This document shows, piece after piece, positions 37,945 to 47,956 of a stretch of DNA of 64,000 nucleotides (position 1 is the stretch's first letter; each line of letters begins with the position of its first letter). The position numbers were made by a program, and so were the translations under genes. This stretch comes from Polaribacter ponticola (GTDB lineage Bacteria > Bacteroidota > Bacteroidia > Flavobacteriales > Flavobacteriaceae): positions 520,001 through 584,000 of the forward strand of contig NZ_JAOSLC020000002.1 of assembly GCF_026191475.2 (NCBI RefSeq). The letters run 5' to 3'. The notes under the pieces were generated by a model. It saw nothing but the letters and a program-made list of their open reading frames with translations. It did no database searches and had not been told where the DNA came from.

Positions 37945-38424
37945 ATGATGAATCAGCTAATAGAAAAAATAATTTCACCCTACAAAAGTATAATAGGTAA
38001 AGACTATTTAGCATATAAAAATCATGTTCACAGAATATCCTTTTTAACTTTAAAATTAAAAAGAAAAGTTGAAAAAGATGATATCGAAAAAATTGCAATT
38101 GCTGCAGGGCATCATGATATTGGCATATGGACAGCAAAAACATTTGATTATTTAGAACCTTCAATAAAGACTGCAAAAAAATATTTAACTGAAAATAATT
38201 TAGAAAAATGGACAGATGAAATCAGTTTAATTATTGATATGCATCATAAAAGAAGTGTTTACAAAGGCAAATATTCTGATAATGTAGAAAGTTTTAGAAG
38301 AGCAGATTTCATAGATATCACAAGAGGAAAGAAAGATTTTGGTGTCTATTCAGAAGTATTGAAAAAGAATTATGAAAACTATCCTATGCTAGGTTTTAGA
38401 AGTTTAATTTTAAAAAAATCTTAA
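37945..38424 (+). CDS. HD-domain phosphohydrolase-like protein
   Basis: A 159-residue protein with an HD signature: H in KNHVHRISF, HHD in IAAGHHDIGIWT, and a later H/D pair (DMHHKR, RADFIDI). HD proteins hydrolyse phosphate esters using two metals; the substrate is unknown. It starts 11 bases after the sigma factor, so co-transcription is likely. Confidence 0.8.
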   Translation: MMNQLIEKIISPYKSIIGKDYLAYKNHVHRISFLTLKLKRKVEKDDIEKIAIAAGHHDIGIWTAKTFDYLEPSIKTAKKYLTENNLEKWTDEISLIIDMHHKRSVYKGKYSDNVESFRRADFIDITRGKKDFGVYSEVLKKNYENYPMLGFRSLILKKS

Positions 38425-38547
38425 AAAATTTATTTCTGCATCCTTTCAACCCTTTACCAATGATGAAGAAATAAATTCTAAAGTTTATAACTATCATTTG
38501 ATTTTATTAAGAATACTACTACATTTGTTAAAACTGCCTTTTAAACA

Positions 38548-38730
38548 ATGAGTATTTTTAAACACAACAAACTTAAAATAAACCTAAAAATAATTCATTG
38601 TCCTAAATGCAATGAAGAACAACCAAAAATTAGAAAACCTAAAGGTTGGACAGAAATTCTTTGGGGAGGAAATACGTGTAAAAATTGTGGTTGTAAAATG
38701 GATAGACTAGGTAATGAAAGAGAGAAATAA
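38548..38730 (+). CDS. Small zinc-ribbon protein
   Basis: A 60-residue basic protein with two knuckles, CPKC (near 18) and CKNCGC (near 47), spaced as in a zinc ribbon. The linker has the hydrophobic PKGWTEILWGG. It overlaps the start of the methyltransferase gene by 17 bases, so the two are co-translated. I recognise no named family. Confidence 0.65.
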   Translation: MSIFKHNKLKINLKIIHCPKCNEEQPKIRKPKGWTEILWGGNTCKNCGCKMDRLGNEREK

Positions 38731-39540
38731 AAAATTAATTAGCAAAGAATTAAACGACTTTTATAACAAAGCCTCTGAAGAAACCAGACTTGAAAAAGGA
38801 ATGGGGATATTTGAATTTGAGCGCATAAAAGATCTTATTCAACAACATATTTCTAAACCAAATAGTACAATTATTGATGTTGGTGGCGGAACAGGTAAAT
38901 ACTCTGAATGGTTAGCAAAAAACAAGCATACAGTTCATTTAATAGAACCTGTTTTAAAACATATTAAACTCGCAGAAAATAGAGCCAAAAAATTAAAGAA
39001 CCCTTTTTCTGTTGCTATGGGTGAAGCTAAAAAACTACCTTTTAAAGACAATTCTGCAGATTTAGTAATTTTACATGGTCCATTATATCATTTACAAAAA
39101 GAGAAGATAGAGTTACAGCTATTTTAGAAGCTAAAAGAATCTTAAAAAAAGGCGGAATTATTTTAGGTTTCGCAATTAACGCAACAGCTTCAACAGTTGT
39201 TGGTTTAATGAACGGAATGATACATGCCGATTCGTTTTTTGATATGTGTAAAAAAGAATTAACAACAGGTGTTCATGATGCTCCTAAAGATTTTCCTTTT
39301 TTATTAGCGGATGCTTTTTATCATAAACCAGAAGGTTTAAAAGCAGAATTTTTAGAGCAAAACCTCAACTTTATAAACCTTTTTGCAGTTGAAGGAATGA
39401 TTTGGTTAGACAATGAATATTTTGCTAATATGTTAGACAAGAAAAAATCTAAGACGTTAAAAGTATTACAAACACTTACTCAAAACGATGAGTATTTATT
39501 GCCTTTTAGTCCGCATATGATGATTGCAGTAAAAAAATAG
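38714..39540 (+). CDS. SAM-dependent class I methyltransferase (apparent frameshift)
   Basis: The SAM-binding motif I is IIDVGGGTGKYSEWLA; motif II/III DNSADLVILHGPLYHLQ is typical of Methyltransf_11 proteins. As written the frame ends at 39127. One extra A in the A5 run at 39096-39100 gives HLQKREDRVTAILEAKRILKKGGIILGFAINATASTVV and reaches the stop at 39540. The restored protein is about 275 residues. The substrate is unknown. The next gene starts at the stop. Confidence 0.87.
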
Positions 39541-40970
39541 TGGAGAATTTAGAAAACAAAGAAAATTATTGGAATGTTTGCCAAAACTGTAGTGGTAATG
39601 GCAAAAAGAGAAAGAGTGTTCGAAAAAAATACGGTTAGATTATCAAAAAGCACTAGATAATTTTGAAAAATCAAACGGAAAAGGAACTGCACCAATTAAA
39701 CCTATCAGACTTTTACAAACTTGTACTAATTGTAACGGTACAGGATTAATTCAATCTAATAATAAACCCAAAGTAAACAAAGAAAAATACCCTCATGTTG
39801 CTATTATTGGTGGCGGAATTGGTGGAGTTGCATTGGCTGTTGCTTGTTTGCATCGCGGAATTCCTTATACTCTTTATGAACGAGATAATAGTTTTAACCA
39901 AAGATCTCAAGGTTACGGTTTAACTTTGCAACAAGCTAGCAAAGCAATGGCAGGTTTAGGAATTACCTCTTTAGAGAAAGGAGTAACATCAACTAAACAT
40001 GTTGTACACACAACAAATGGTGAAATTATTGGTGAATGGGGAATTAGAAAATGGGGAAGATCAGTTAAAAAAAATCACCCAAAAGAACCAACATACATAT
40101 TGCACGTCAATCTTTACGTTTAGAGTTACTTGAGCAACTTGGTGATGATAGCTCTGTAAAATGGGGACATCAACTCATCAATTTTGATGAAACAGACAGC
40201 GAAAATGTTACGTTAAAATTTAATGTGAATGATAAAATCATAACTGAAAAAGCAAATCTTATTGTTGGAGCTGATGGAATTAGAAGTACGGTAAGAAAAC
40301 AACTTATTGGTGAACAAATTTCTCCGCTACAATATTTAGGCTGTATTGTAATTTTAGGTATTTGTCCTTTAAAGAACCTTAAAAATATTGAAAGTGATTT
40401 GTTAGACTCAGCAACAGTTTTTCAAACTGCAAATGGTACAGAAAGAATTTATATGATGCCTTATGATTCTGAATCAATTATGTGGCAACTTAGTTTTCCG
40501 TTACCAGAAAAGGATGCAAAAAAACTAAATCTTAAAGGTACAAAAGCACTTAAGGAAGAAGCATGCAAAAGAACTAAATGGCATTCACCTATTCCGAAAA
40601 TTATGAACGCTACAAACGAAGCTCAAATTTCTGGTTATCCAGTTTATGATAGAGCATTACTACAACCAGAGTTATTAAAAAAAGGAAAAAAATTACGCTT
40701 ATTGGTGATGCAGCACATCCTATGAGCCCTTTTAAAGGACAAGGTGCAAATCAAGCATTATTAGATGCATTGTCTTTAGCTAGAGAAATTGCAAAAAGTT
40801 CTAAATGGCATGAAAACGGAATAAGAGAAAGCGTTTTAAATATTTTTGAAGCTGAAATGTTAGCGCGTAGTGCTACAAAAGTACAAAGTTCTGCAGATGC
40901 TGTAAAATTATTACATTCTGAAAATGTGCTTGATAAAGGTAATGGTCCTAGAGGAAAATATCGAGAATAA
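39541..40970 (+). CDS. FAD-dependent monooxygenase with N-terminal DnaJ-type zinc motifs (three apparent frameshifts)
   Basis: Probable aromatic or small-molecule hydroxylase. Three one-base deletions break the frame: A7 at 39623-39629, A4 at 40081-40084 and A7 at 40686-40692. Restored, it starts GTG (MENLENKENYWNVCQNCSGNGKK), with CxxCxGxG twice (CQNCSGNG, CTNCNGTG). Then comes the Rossmann motif VAIIGGGIGGVALAVA, then GYGLTLQQASKAM, TNIHIARQSLRLELLEQL and LIVGADGIRSTVR. The FAD ribityl motif LIGDAAHPMSPFKGQGANQAL closes it. Length is about 477 residues. Three lesions make real decay more thinkable here than elsewhere, but all fit the general pattern of undercalls. Confidence 0.85.
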
Positions 40971-41009
40971 AAAGAACCTCATAGTTTAAAAAACAACTAT
41001 TTTTGTTTT

Positions 41010-42203
41010 ATGAAAAAACAAGTTGCCGTTATTGGTGGTGGACCTTCAGCTTTATTATTGGCTTCATTTTTAGATGCTAATAAATTTGCAATCACCATAT
41101 ACGAAAAGAATAAAACTTCTGGACGTAAATTTCTAGTGGCAGGAAAAGGTGGTTTTAACTTAACGCATTCTGAACCGATTGAGCAACTTGTAAAACGTTA
41201 TACTCCAAATGATTTTTTAGAGAATGCATTAACTAATTTTACAAATATCTATTTTAGAAATTGGCTAGAAGGAATTGGCATTCCAACATATATTGGAAGT
41301 AGTAAAAGAGTGTATCCAGAAGAAGGAATTAAACCGATTCAAGTTTTAAATGCAATCTTAAAAGCATTAAAAGAAAAAGGTATTACTATTAAATATGAAC
41401 ATGCTTTTTCTGATTGGGATCAACATAATAATCCTATTATAAACAACAAACCAATACAAACAGATTACACTGTATTTTCTTTAGGTGGAGGAAGTTGGAA
41501 AATTACAGGTTCTGATGGAAGTTGGCTAGATACTTTTACTAAAAAAGGAATTAAAACAAAATTATTTGAGGCTTCAAATTGTGCAAATCAAATAGACTGG
41601 AAAACTAATTTTATTCAAAAACATGAAGGTACTCCTTTAAAAAACATTGCTATTTATTGTGATGATAACGTTCAAAAAGGAGAAGTAGTAATTACTAAAT
41701 TCGGTTTAGAAGGTAATGCTATTTATGGCTTAAGTCCGCAAATTAGAGAAGAATTAAAAACGGTTTCTAAAGCAACAATTTTTATCGATTTTAAACCTTC
41801 ATTAACTTTAGAGAAAGTAAATTCAAAGATAATTTCATCCATATATAAAAACACAACTCAAATTTTAAAAAAAGAGCTAAAGTTAAGTACATCTCAAATC
41901 GACTTACTAAAAACCTATGTATCTAAAGAGTCTTATTTAAATACAGAATTATTATCAGAAAAAATAAAAAAATTTCCACTAGAAATTCTAGATACTGCAA
42001 CAATAGATGAATCTATTTCTACAGTTGGTGGAATCGATAGAAATGCCATTTCTAAAAATTTTGAGCTTAAAAAAATACCCAATCAATTTTGTATTGGCGA
42101 AATGCTAGATTGGGACGCTCCTACCGGAGGATATTTATTACAAGCTTGCGCTAGTATTGGTGTTTACTTAGCAAAATTTTTGAACAATAAAGAAAACTTG
42201 TAA
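41010..42203 (+). CDS. TIGR03862-type flavoprotein (HI0933-like)
   Basis: A 397-residue FAD-binding protein. VAVIGGGPSALLLASFLDAN is the dinucleotide-binding loop, and SGRKFLVAGKGGFNLTHSEP and VYPEEGIKPIQVLNAILKAL are typical of the HI0933/TIGR03862 family. The C-terminal FCIGEMLDWDAPTGGYLLQACASIGVYLA covers the FAD. The biological substrate of this family is not known. Its stop codon touches the first of two direct copies of a 37-base repeat. Confidence 0.88.
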   Translation: MKKQVAVIGGGPSALLLASFLDANKFAITIYEKNKTSGRKFLVAGKGGFNLTHSEPIEQLVKRYTPNDFLENALTNFTNIYFRNWLEGIGIPTYIGSSKRVYPEEGIKPIQVLNAILKALKEKGITIKYEHAFSDWDQHNNPIINNKPIQTDYTVFSLGGGSWKITGSDGSWLDTFTKKGIKTKLFEASNCANQIDWKTNFIQKHEGTPLKNIAIYCDDNVQKGEVVITKFGLEGNAIYGLSPQIREELKTVSKATIFIDFKPSLTLEKVNSKIISSIYKNTTQILKKELKLSTSQIDLLKTYVSKESYLNTELLSEKIKKFPLEILDTATIDESISTVGGIDRNAISKNFELKKIPNQFCIGEMLDWDAPTGGYLLQACASIGVYLAKFLNNKENL

Positions 42204-42239
42204 AAATTACCTTCTTCTCTTTTTAGAAGAACTTCTACT
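42203..42239. repeat. Direct repeat, copy 1: stray ygiQ 3' end
   Basis: 37 bases identical to 42964-43000, then one mismatch and five more matches. On the minus strand it encodes KVSRSSSKKRRR and the stop, i.e. the last 12 codons of the YgiQ gene, with a synonymous difference (GTT for GTA) at the valine codon. No other ygiQ sequence is here. Together with copy 2 it flanks a two-gene block of about 725 bases. Confidence 0.8.
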
Positions 42240-42301
42240 AACTTTGTAAATAAGAATGATTTTCATTAAGTTAGTAAACTAAATTTAAAATATTAATATT
42301 T

Positions 42302-42610
42302 TTGAAATTATATAATCTAAACACAGTTTTCAATTTTGGAAAACATAAAGGTAAAACTTTACAAGAAATTGTTGAAATTGAAAACTATGTTCCTTGGGGA
42401 AATGAATTAGTTAAGGTAAGAGATGAAAATAGTTATTTAAATTGGTGTATTATCAAAATTGAAGATTTTTGTATCAGTAACCATGTAATTGAAAAAATTA
42501 AACATATAAAACCTGGCTTTTATTTATCTGATGATGCTAAAAGTTCATTAAAGCTTAAATATGAAATAATTATTGATACTTATAACCAAAAAAATAATTT
42601 CTATGGTTGA
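42302..42610 (+). CDS. ExoX C-terminal-like small protein
   Basis: About 102 residues. NTVFNFGKHKGKTLQEIVEIENYVPWG resembles the small domain found at the C-terminus of exodeoxyribonuclease X-like proteins (FGKHKGK...), often stand-alone and of unknown function. The best start is TTG at 42302; no ATG is suitable. It overlaps the next gene by 8 bases. Both lie between the direct repeats. Confidence 0.65.
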   Translation: MKLYNLNTVFNFGKHKGKTLQEIVEIENYVPWGNELVKVRDENSYLNWCIIKIEDFCISNHVIEKIKHIKPGFYLSDDAKSSLKLKYEIIIDTYNQKNNFYG

Positions 42611-42965
42611 ATCTGAAGAATTATTAATAGAGCCTTTATTTAAATTTGTTGAAGAAAAAGGGTCAATAAATACTTTAGTTACTGTTTCTGAAAGAGCTTT
42701 GCACACTAAAATTAATGGTGAATACATTGAAATTATACACCCTATAAAAAAAATAACAAAAATAATTAATAAAAATAAATTGTGTGTTGATGATGAATTT
42801 ATTGCTGAAATCTGTTGGATTAAAGCAAACAATAATATTTCTGAAAATGATTTAATAAATTACCATAAGTTGGAAGGTTCTATACTATATCATTATAAAT
42901 TAGACTTACTTTTAGGAACTTCTCGATTGTTTTTATTAAAATCAGAATTCGAAATTAATAAATAA
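42603..42965 (+). CDS. Protein of unknown function within the repeat-flanked block
   Basis: About 120 residues from the ATG at 42603 (MVESEELLIEPLFKFVEEKGSINTLVT). It is acidic at the N-terminus, then mixed; LHTKINGEYIEIIHPIKKITKIINKNKLCVDDEFIAEICWIKANNN shows no motif that I know. Overlap with the upstream gene implies coupled translation. It ends within 2 bases of the second direct repeat. It and its partner might be a small defence or modification pair, but nothing in the sequence proves this. Confidence 0.6.
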   Translation: MVESEELLIEPLFKFVEEKGSINTLVTVSERALHTKINGEYIEIIHPIKKITKIINKNKLCVDDEFIAEICWIKANNNISENDLINYHKLEGSILYHYKLDLLLGTSRLFLLKSEFEINK

Positions 42966-43000
42966 AATTACCTTCTTCTCTTTTTAGAAGAACTTCTACT
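42964..43000. repeat. Direct repeat, copy 2: native ygiQ 3' end
   Basis: 37 bases identical to 42203-42239, here as the genuine end of the YgiQ coding sequence (minus strand). Confidence 0.8.
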
Positions 43001-44941
43001 TACTTTTTTCTTTCTTCTATTAAAAGGTACAGCATCATCAAACGTATTTTTAGTTTCTTGTGCTTTTTTGTTCTTTTTCCAAGAATTTGTTTCTGGTAAT
43101 AAAACTTTTAGTAAATCTTGTCTTCCTACTTTGTTTAAAGTATTACGAATCCAATCTTTGTTTTCTTTTTTATACCAAAAGAAAAATTTATGTTGGTCTT
43201 CTCGCTCCTTTTTAGTCTTTGGAGTTTTTGTAGGTTTTAATGTATATGGATGATAACCAGAGTAATAAATTACCGTTGCCACTGTCATTGGCGTTGGTGT
43301 AAAACCTTGTACTTGTTCTAACTGAAAGCCCATGTCTTTGGTTTCTGCTGCTAAATTTGCCATATCTTCTACTTCACTGGCAGGATGACTAGAAATAAAA
43401 TATGGAATCAATTGAAGATTCAATCTTTTCTTTACATTTATTCTGTCAAAACGTTCTTTAAACATATGAAAATACTTAAAAGACGGTTTACGCATCAACT
43501 TTAAAACAGGATCAGAAGTATGTTCTGGCGCCACTTTTAATCTACCAGAAACGTGCTTTGTCATTACCTCTTCGGTATACGCATCTAGCTCTTTTGGATC
43601 AGCGTTTTTATTAAATTCTGGCACCAACATATCATGTCTAATTCCACTTCCAATAAAAGATTTTTTTATCTTCGGATGTTTATCAACTGCCTGATATAAT
43701 TCTGTTAAAGGTTTATGAGACGTATCTAAATTAGAACAAATTACTGGAGATATACAACTAGGTGCAACACATTTATCACAAATAGATTGTACTTTTCCTT
43801 TCATCTGATACATATTAGCAGAAGGCCCACCAATATCAGATAAATACCCTTTAAAATCTGGCATGTTTGCCACTTTATCTATTTCTTTTAAAACAGATTC
43901 TTGACTTCTACTTGCTATAAATTTTCCTTGATGAGCAGAAATTGTACAAAAACTACAACCACCAAAACATCCTCTGTGAATGTTTATAGAAAATTTAATC
44001 ATTTCAAACGCAGGTATCGGTCCACGTTTATTATATTTTGGATGCGGTAATCTTGTGTAAGGCAAATCGAAAGAACCATCAATTTCCTTTTCTGTCATTG
44101 TTGGGTAAGGCGGATTAATAACCAAAGTATTATCTCCAATTCCTTGTAACACTCTACGTGCTTTTAATTTATTAGACTCTTGCTCTATTACTTTAAAGTT
44201 AGAAGCAAAAGTTTTTTTATCTTTTAAACAAGCTTCGTGTGAGTTTATTGTTACGTCTTCCCAACCTTTTACAATTGGTAATTTTTCTTGACTTTGATTA
44301 ACAAAAACTGCTGTTTGTTTTATATTTTTTAAACTAGAAAAAGGCACTCCTTTTTGTAATAATTCTACAATTTCACGTAAAGGTTGTTCTCCCATTCCGT
44401 ACACCAACATATCAGCTTTAGAAGTTTCTAAAATAGAAGGCAACAATTTATCAGACCAATAATCATAGTGTGTTACACGTCTTAAAGAAACTTCAATTCC
44501 TCCAATTAAAACTGGTACATCAGGAAATTTTTCTTTTAATATCTTAGAGTATACAGAAGTTGCATAATCTGGTCTAAATCCTTTATCTCCATTTGGCGTA
44601 TATGCATCTTTATCACGTCTTTTTTTACTAGCTGTGTAATTAGAAACCATAGGGTCCATACATCCGCCGGTAACACCAAAAAATAAACGAGGTCTCCCTA
44701 ACTTTTCAAAATCTTGTAAATTATCATTTACACTAGGTTGTGGTACAATTGCTACACGTAAACCATAACTTTCTAAAATACGACCAATTACTGCTGGTCC
44801 AAAAGATGGATGATCTACGTAAGCATCTCCACTAAATAAAATAACATCTAACTCTTCCCAACCACGAATTTTAACTTCCTTGTTTGTAGTTGGTAACCAA
44901 TCGGTTAATTGATGTTTTTTAGTTTCTTGCATAGTTTGCAA
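42968..44941 (-). CDS. YgiQ family radical SAM protein
   Basis: A 657-residue radical SAM protein. The 4Fe-4S motif is CFGGCSFC in NIHRGCFGGCSFCTISAHQGKFIASRSQESV; the N-terminal B12-like domain contains YVDHPSFGPAVIGRILESYGLRVAIV. A further Cys cluster (ICDKCVAPSCISPVIC) lies downstream. The function of YgiQ is not established. The tail NRRKKKVSRSSSKKRRR is highly basic. Its 3' end is duplicated 761 bases away. Confidence 0.93.
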   Translation of the reverse strand: MQTMQETKKHQLTDWLPTTNKEVKIRGWEELDVILFSGDAYVDHPSFGPAVIGRILESYGLRVAIVPQPSVNDNLQDFEKLGRPRLFFGVTGGCMDPMVSNYTASKKRRDKDAYTPNGDKGFRPDYATSVYSKILKEKFPDVPVLIGGIEVSLRRVTHYDYWSDKLLPSILETSKADMLVYGMGEQPLREIVELLQKGVPFSSLKNIKQTAVFVNQSQEKLPIVKGWEDVTINSHEACLKDKKTFASNFKVIEQESNKLKARRVLQGIGDNTLVINPPYPTMTEKEIDGSFDLPYTRLPHPKYNKRGPIPAFEMIKFSINIHRGCFGGCSFCTISAHQGKFIASRSQESVLKEIDKVANMPDFKGYLSDIGGPSANMYQMKGKVQSICDKCVAPSCISPVICSNLDTSHKPLTELYQAVDKHPKIKKSFIGSGIRHDMLVPEFNKNADPKELDAYTEEVMTKHVSGRLKVAPEHTSDPVLKLMRKPSFKYFHMFKERFDRINVKKRLNLQLIPYFISSHPASEVEDMANLAAETKDMGFQLEQVQGFTPTPMTVATVIYYSGYHPYTLKPTKTPKTKKEREDQHKFFFWYKKENKDWIRNTLNKVGRQDLLKVLLPETNSWKKNKKAQETKNTFDDAVPFNRRKKKVSRSSSKKRRR

Positions 44942-45144
44942 AAATACAAGATTTTTAATTGATTAAAATATTTATTGGAAGCTATTTCCTGCTTTACACT
45001 ATATCTTTTTATTTTGTTCTCGATACAAATCTGTTCTTACATCACAGATTCACTCGAACTGACAATAAAAAGGATGCCGTTTCAATCAGGGTTAGAAATT
45101 TTTGCCAACTTTTAGTAAGCATAAAGCCCATGTCTTTTTAATTA

Positions 45145-45894
45145 TTATTCGACAATTAAATGCGGAACCGTATTTAAATCCCAATCTATAACTAACCCTT
45201 CAGCTAAAGCATTAGCAACTTTTTTTCCATACAAGATCTCACATAAATACAATGCAGCTTCAAATGATTTAGCGCCACCGGCAGAAGTAATATATTTACC
45301 ATCGTGTACAAATAAAACATCTTTTCTAACATCTAATTCTGGGAACATTTTTCTCATTACATCAATATCCGAAGGAAAAGTTGTAGAAATTTTACCTTTT
45401 AACAATCCTGCTTTTGCTAATACAAAAGCACCATCACAATGTGAGGTTATATACAAAGCTTCCTTATCTACTTGCTTAACAAAATTAATCATAGTTTCAT
45501 CTTCTAAATCTGTATCTAAATGATGTTCTGCACTCGGAATCACCAAAATATCAATTTTTGGTAATGAATCTTTTAAATAGTTAAAATCTGGTAGAATTCT
45601 TATTCCTTCAAAAGTAGAAATTGGTTTATAGGTATTTGCCACCATAAAAACATTCATTGCTTTAATATTTTTTCTAAATATTGTATGCTGAAAAATATCA
45701 AAAGGAGCAGTTAACTCGGTGTTAAAAGTACCATCCATAATTAAAAAAGCAACATTATATCTATCTTCAACTATCTTCGGAAAGATTTTTTTATCTAACT
45801 TATTTTTAGAAATTACATTATTTTCTTTTTCGTTTTTAATCTGACAATTAGATAATATTATAAAAGATATTAGAAATAGTATTTTTTTCATCAA
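45145..45894 (-). CDS. DJ-1/PfpI (GATase1-like) lipoprotein
   Basis: A 249-residue protein with lipoprotein signal MMKKILFLISFIILSNCQ. The mature part has the GATase1 fold: YNVAFLIMDGTFNTELTAPFDIFQHT at the start and YITSHCDGAFVLAKAGLLKGKISTTFPSD with the nucleophile-elbow Cys. It is similar to the N-terminal half of GlxA-type regulators but without an HTH. As a lipoprotein it would act at the envelope. Substrate unknown. Confidence 0.82.
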   Translation of the reverse strand: MMKKILFLISFIILSNCQIKNEKENNVISKNKLDKKIFPKIVEDRYNVAFLIMDGTFNTELTAPFDIFQHTIFRKNIKAMNVFMVANTYKPISTFEGIRILPDFNYLKDSLPKIDILVIPSAEHHLDTDLEDETMINFVKQVDKEALYITSHCDGAFVLAKAGLLKGKISTTFPSDIDVMRKMFPELDVRKDVLFVHDGKYITSAGGAKSFEAALYLCEILYGKKVANALAEGLVIDWDLNTVPHLIVE

Positions 45895-45998
45895 GCTGAT
45901 TTTTGAACTATAAAAATAACCAAATCATTTTAACAGTCTTTTTCTCTTACAAACTCTTTTTGTTTTTGTAATTTTATAAAAACTACTTAACCAACAAT

Positions 45999-47911
45999 AT
46001 GAAGACAATTTTCTCATTACTTTTTGCATGTTTATTTCTTTTTTCTGCATGTGAATCGTCAATAAAAAATAATCAAAAAAAAGATACGTATGTAATTGAT
46101 AATTACACAAAAAAAGAAGTAGATATTGAAATGAGAGATGGAGTTAAACTTCACACAACAATTTATTCTCCAAAAGATACCAGTAAAGAATACCCAATTT
46201 TAATGCAAAGAACTCCCTACAGTTCTGCACCTTATGGAGAAGGAAAAATGAAAACTAAAATAAGCCCTAATATTCATTTAATGAAAGAAGGGAATATTGT
46301 AGTCTATCAAGATGTTAGAGGTAGATGGATGAGTGAAGGTGTCTATGATAATATGCGTGCTTACTTACCAAATAAAAAAGAAAATGAATCAGACGAAGTT
46401 TCTGATACTTATGACACAATTGATTGGCTTGTAAAAAACGTTGAAAACAATAATGGTAATGTTGGTACTTGGGGAATTTCTTATCCTGGTCATTATGCTA
46501 CAGTTTCTGCAATTGATGCACATCCTGCTTTAAAAGCTGCCTCTCCACAAGCTTGTATTGGCGATTTTTTCTTTGATGATTTTCATCATAATGGAGCCTT
46601 TTTATTAAGTTACTTTAGAGCAATTTCACTTTTTGGAACTTTTAAAGATACTCCAACAGATTCTGCATGGTATTCTTTTCCTAAAATGAACACACAAGAT
46701 CAATATCAATTTTTCTTGGATAAAGGACCTTTAAAAAATTTAAACGAATATTTTCAGTATGATAAATTAGATGTAAATTCAACTGCGTCTAAAGATAAGA
46801 TTGATGATTTTTTTGGAAAGAAATAGTTGAACACCCAAATTACGATTCTGTATGGAAAAGCAAAGGAATTATTCAGCATATGAACAAAGTTCCTTCTTCT
46901 GTAGCTACTATGATTGTTGGTGGTTTTTATGATGCAGAAGATTTATATGGACCTTTAGAAACCTACAAAGGAATCGAAAAAAACGGAAAAGAGAATTACA
47001 ATACATTAGTTTTTGGACCTTGGGATCATGGCAAATGGGCAAGAAATACAGTAAGAAACACCGTTGGTAATTATTATTTTGGGGATTCTATTTCTTTAAA
47101 ATTTCAAAAAAATATAGAAACAAAATTTTTTAATCATTTCTTAAAAGGAAAAGGTGATAAAAATTCTGGTTTACCAGAAGCCTATGTTTTCGATTCTGGA
47201 AGAAAAAAATGGAAGTCTTATGAATCTTGGCCACCACAAAATGTAGTAAAACAAGATTGGTTTTTGTCTGAAAACCAAGAATTAACTTCATCAAAAAAAG
47301 CTATAAATAGGATATCTTTTATTAGCGATATAAAAAATCCTGTTCCTTATTCAGAAGATATAAAAACTGTTTTTACACCGCGTAAATACATGACCGACGA
47401 TCAACGTTTTGCTGCAAGAAGACCAGACGTTTTAGTTTTTGAAACCGATTTGTTAACGGAAGATTATACGCTAGCTGGAGATATTTTAGCAAAATTAAAA
47501 ATTGCAACAACTGGTTCTGCAGCAGATTGGATTGTAAAAGTTATAGATGTACATCCTGCAGATGCAGAAGAAAACAATGACAAATTACAAAATCATTTAA
47601 AAATGAGTAATTATCATTTAATGGTAAGAAGCGAAGTTTTAAGAGGTCGTTTTAGAAATAGTTTTGAAAAACCAGAACCTTTTACTCCTAATAAAAAAAC
47701 GGATGTAAACATCAAATTACAAGATGTTTTTCACACGTTTAAAAAAGGCCATAAACTACAAATTCAGGTGCAAAGTACTTGGTTTCCTTTAATAGATTTA
47801 AATCCTCAAACGTATGTAGACAATATTTATAAAGCAGATGAAAAAGATTTTAAAACTCAAACTCATACTATTTTTACAGATTCTAGTATCGAGTTTTCTG
47901 TATTAAAATAA
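45999..47911 (+). CDS. CocE/NonD-family hydrolase, lipoprotein (apparent frameshift)
   Basis: Serine hydrolase of the X-Pro dipeptidyl-peptidase S15/CocE group. MKTIFSLLFACLFLFSACES is a lipoprotein signal. The N-terminal part has VEIDMRDGVKLHTTIYSP-like sequence, RTPYSSAPYG, QDVRGRWMSEG and the nucleophile in GTWGISYPGHYA. The frame breaks at the T7 run 46808-46814; one extra T gives DDFFWKEIVEHPNYDSVWKSKGIIQHMNKVPSSVATMIVGGFYDAEDLYGP. The C-terminal beta domain is complete; about 637 residues in all. It may cleave N-terminal dipeptides or esters at the cell surface. Confidence 0.9.
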
Positions 47912-47956
47912 AAGCATCTTTTAAAAATTTAAAAGTCTATTAGGTAAAAACAGAGT

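Noticed and set aside
38714..40970. Several small separate genes or pseudogenes
   Set aside because: Each fragment continues the previous one in another frame after a single-base repair in a homopolymer, giving complete known folds.
44959..45141. 60-residue open frame with a hydrophobic start
   Set aside because: It has no family, no promoter and no neighbour context; it appears to be chance open frame between divergent genes.
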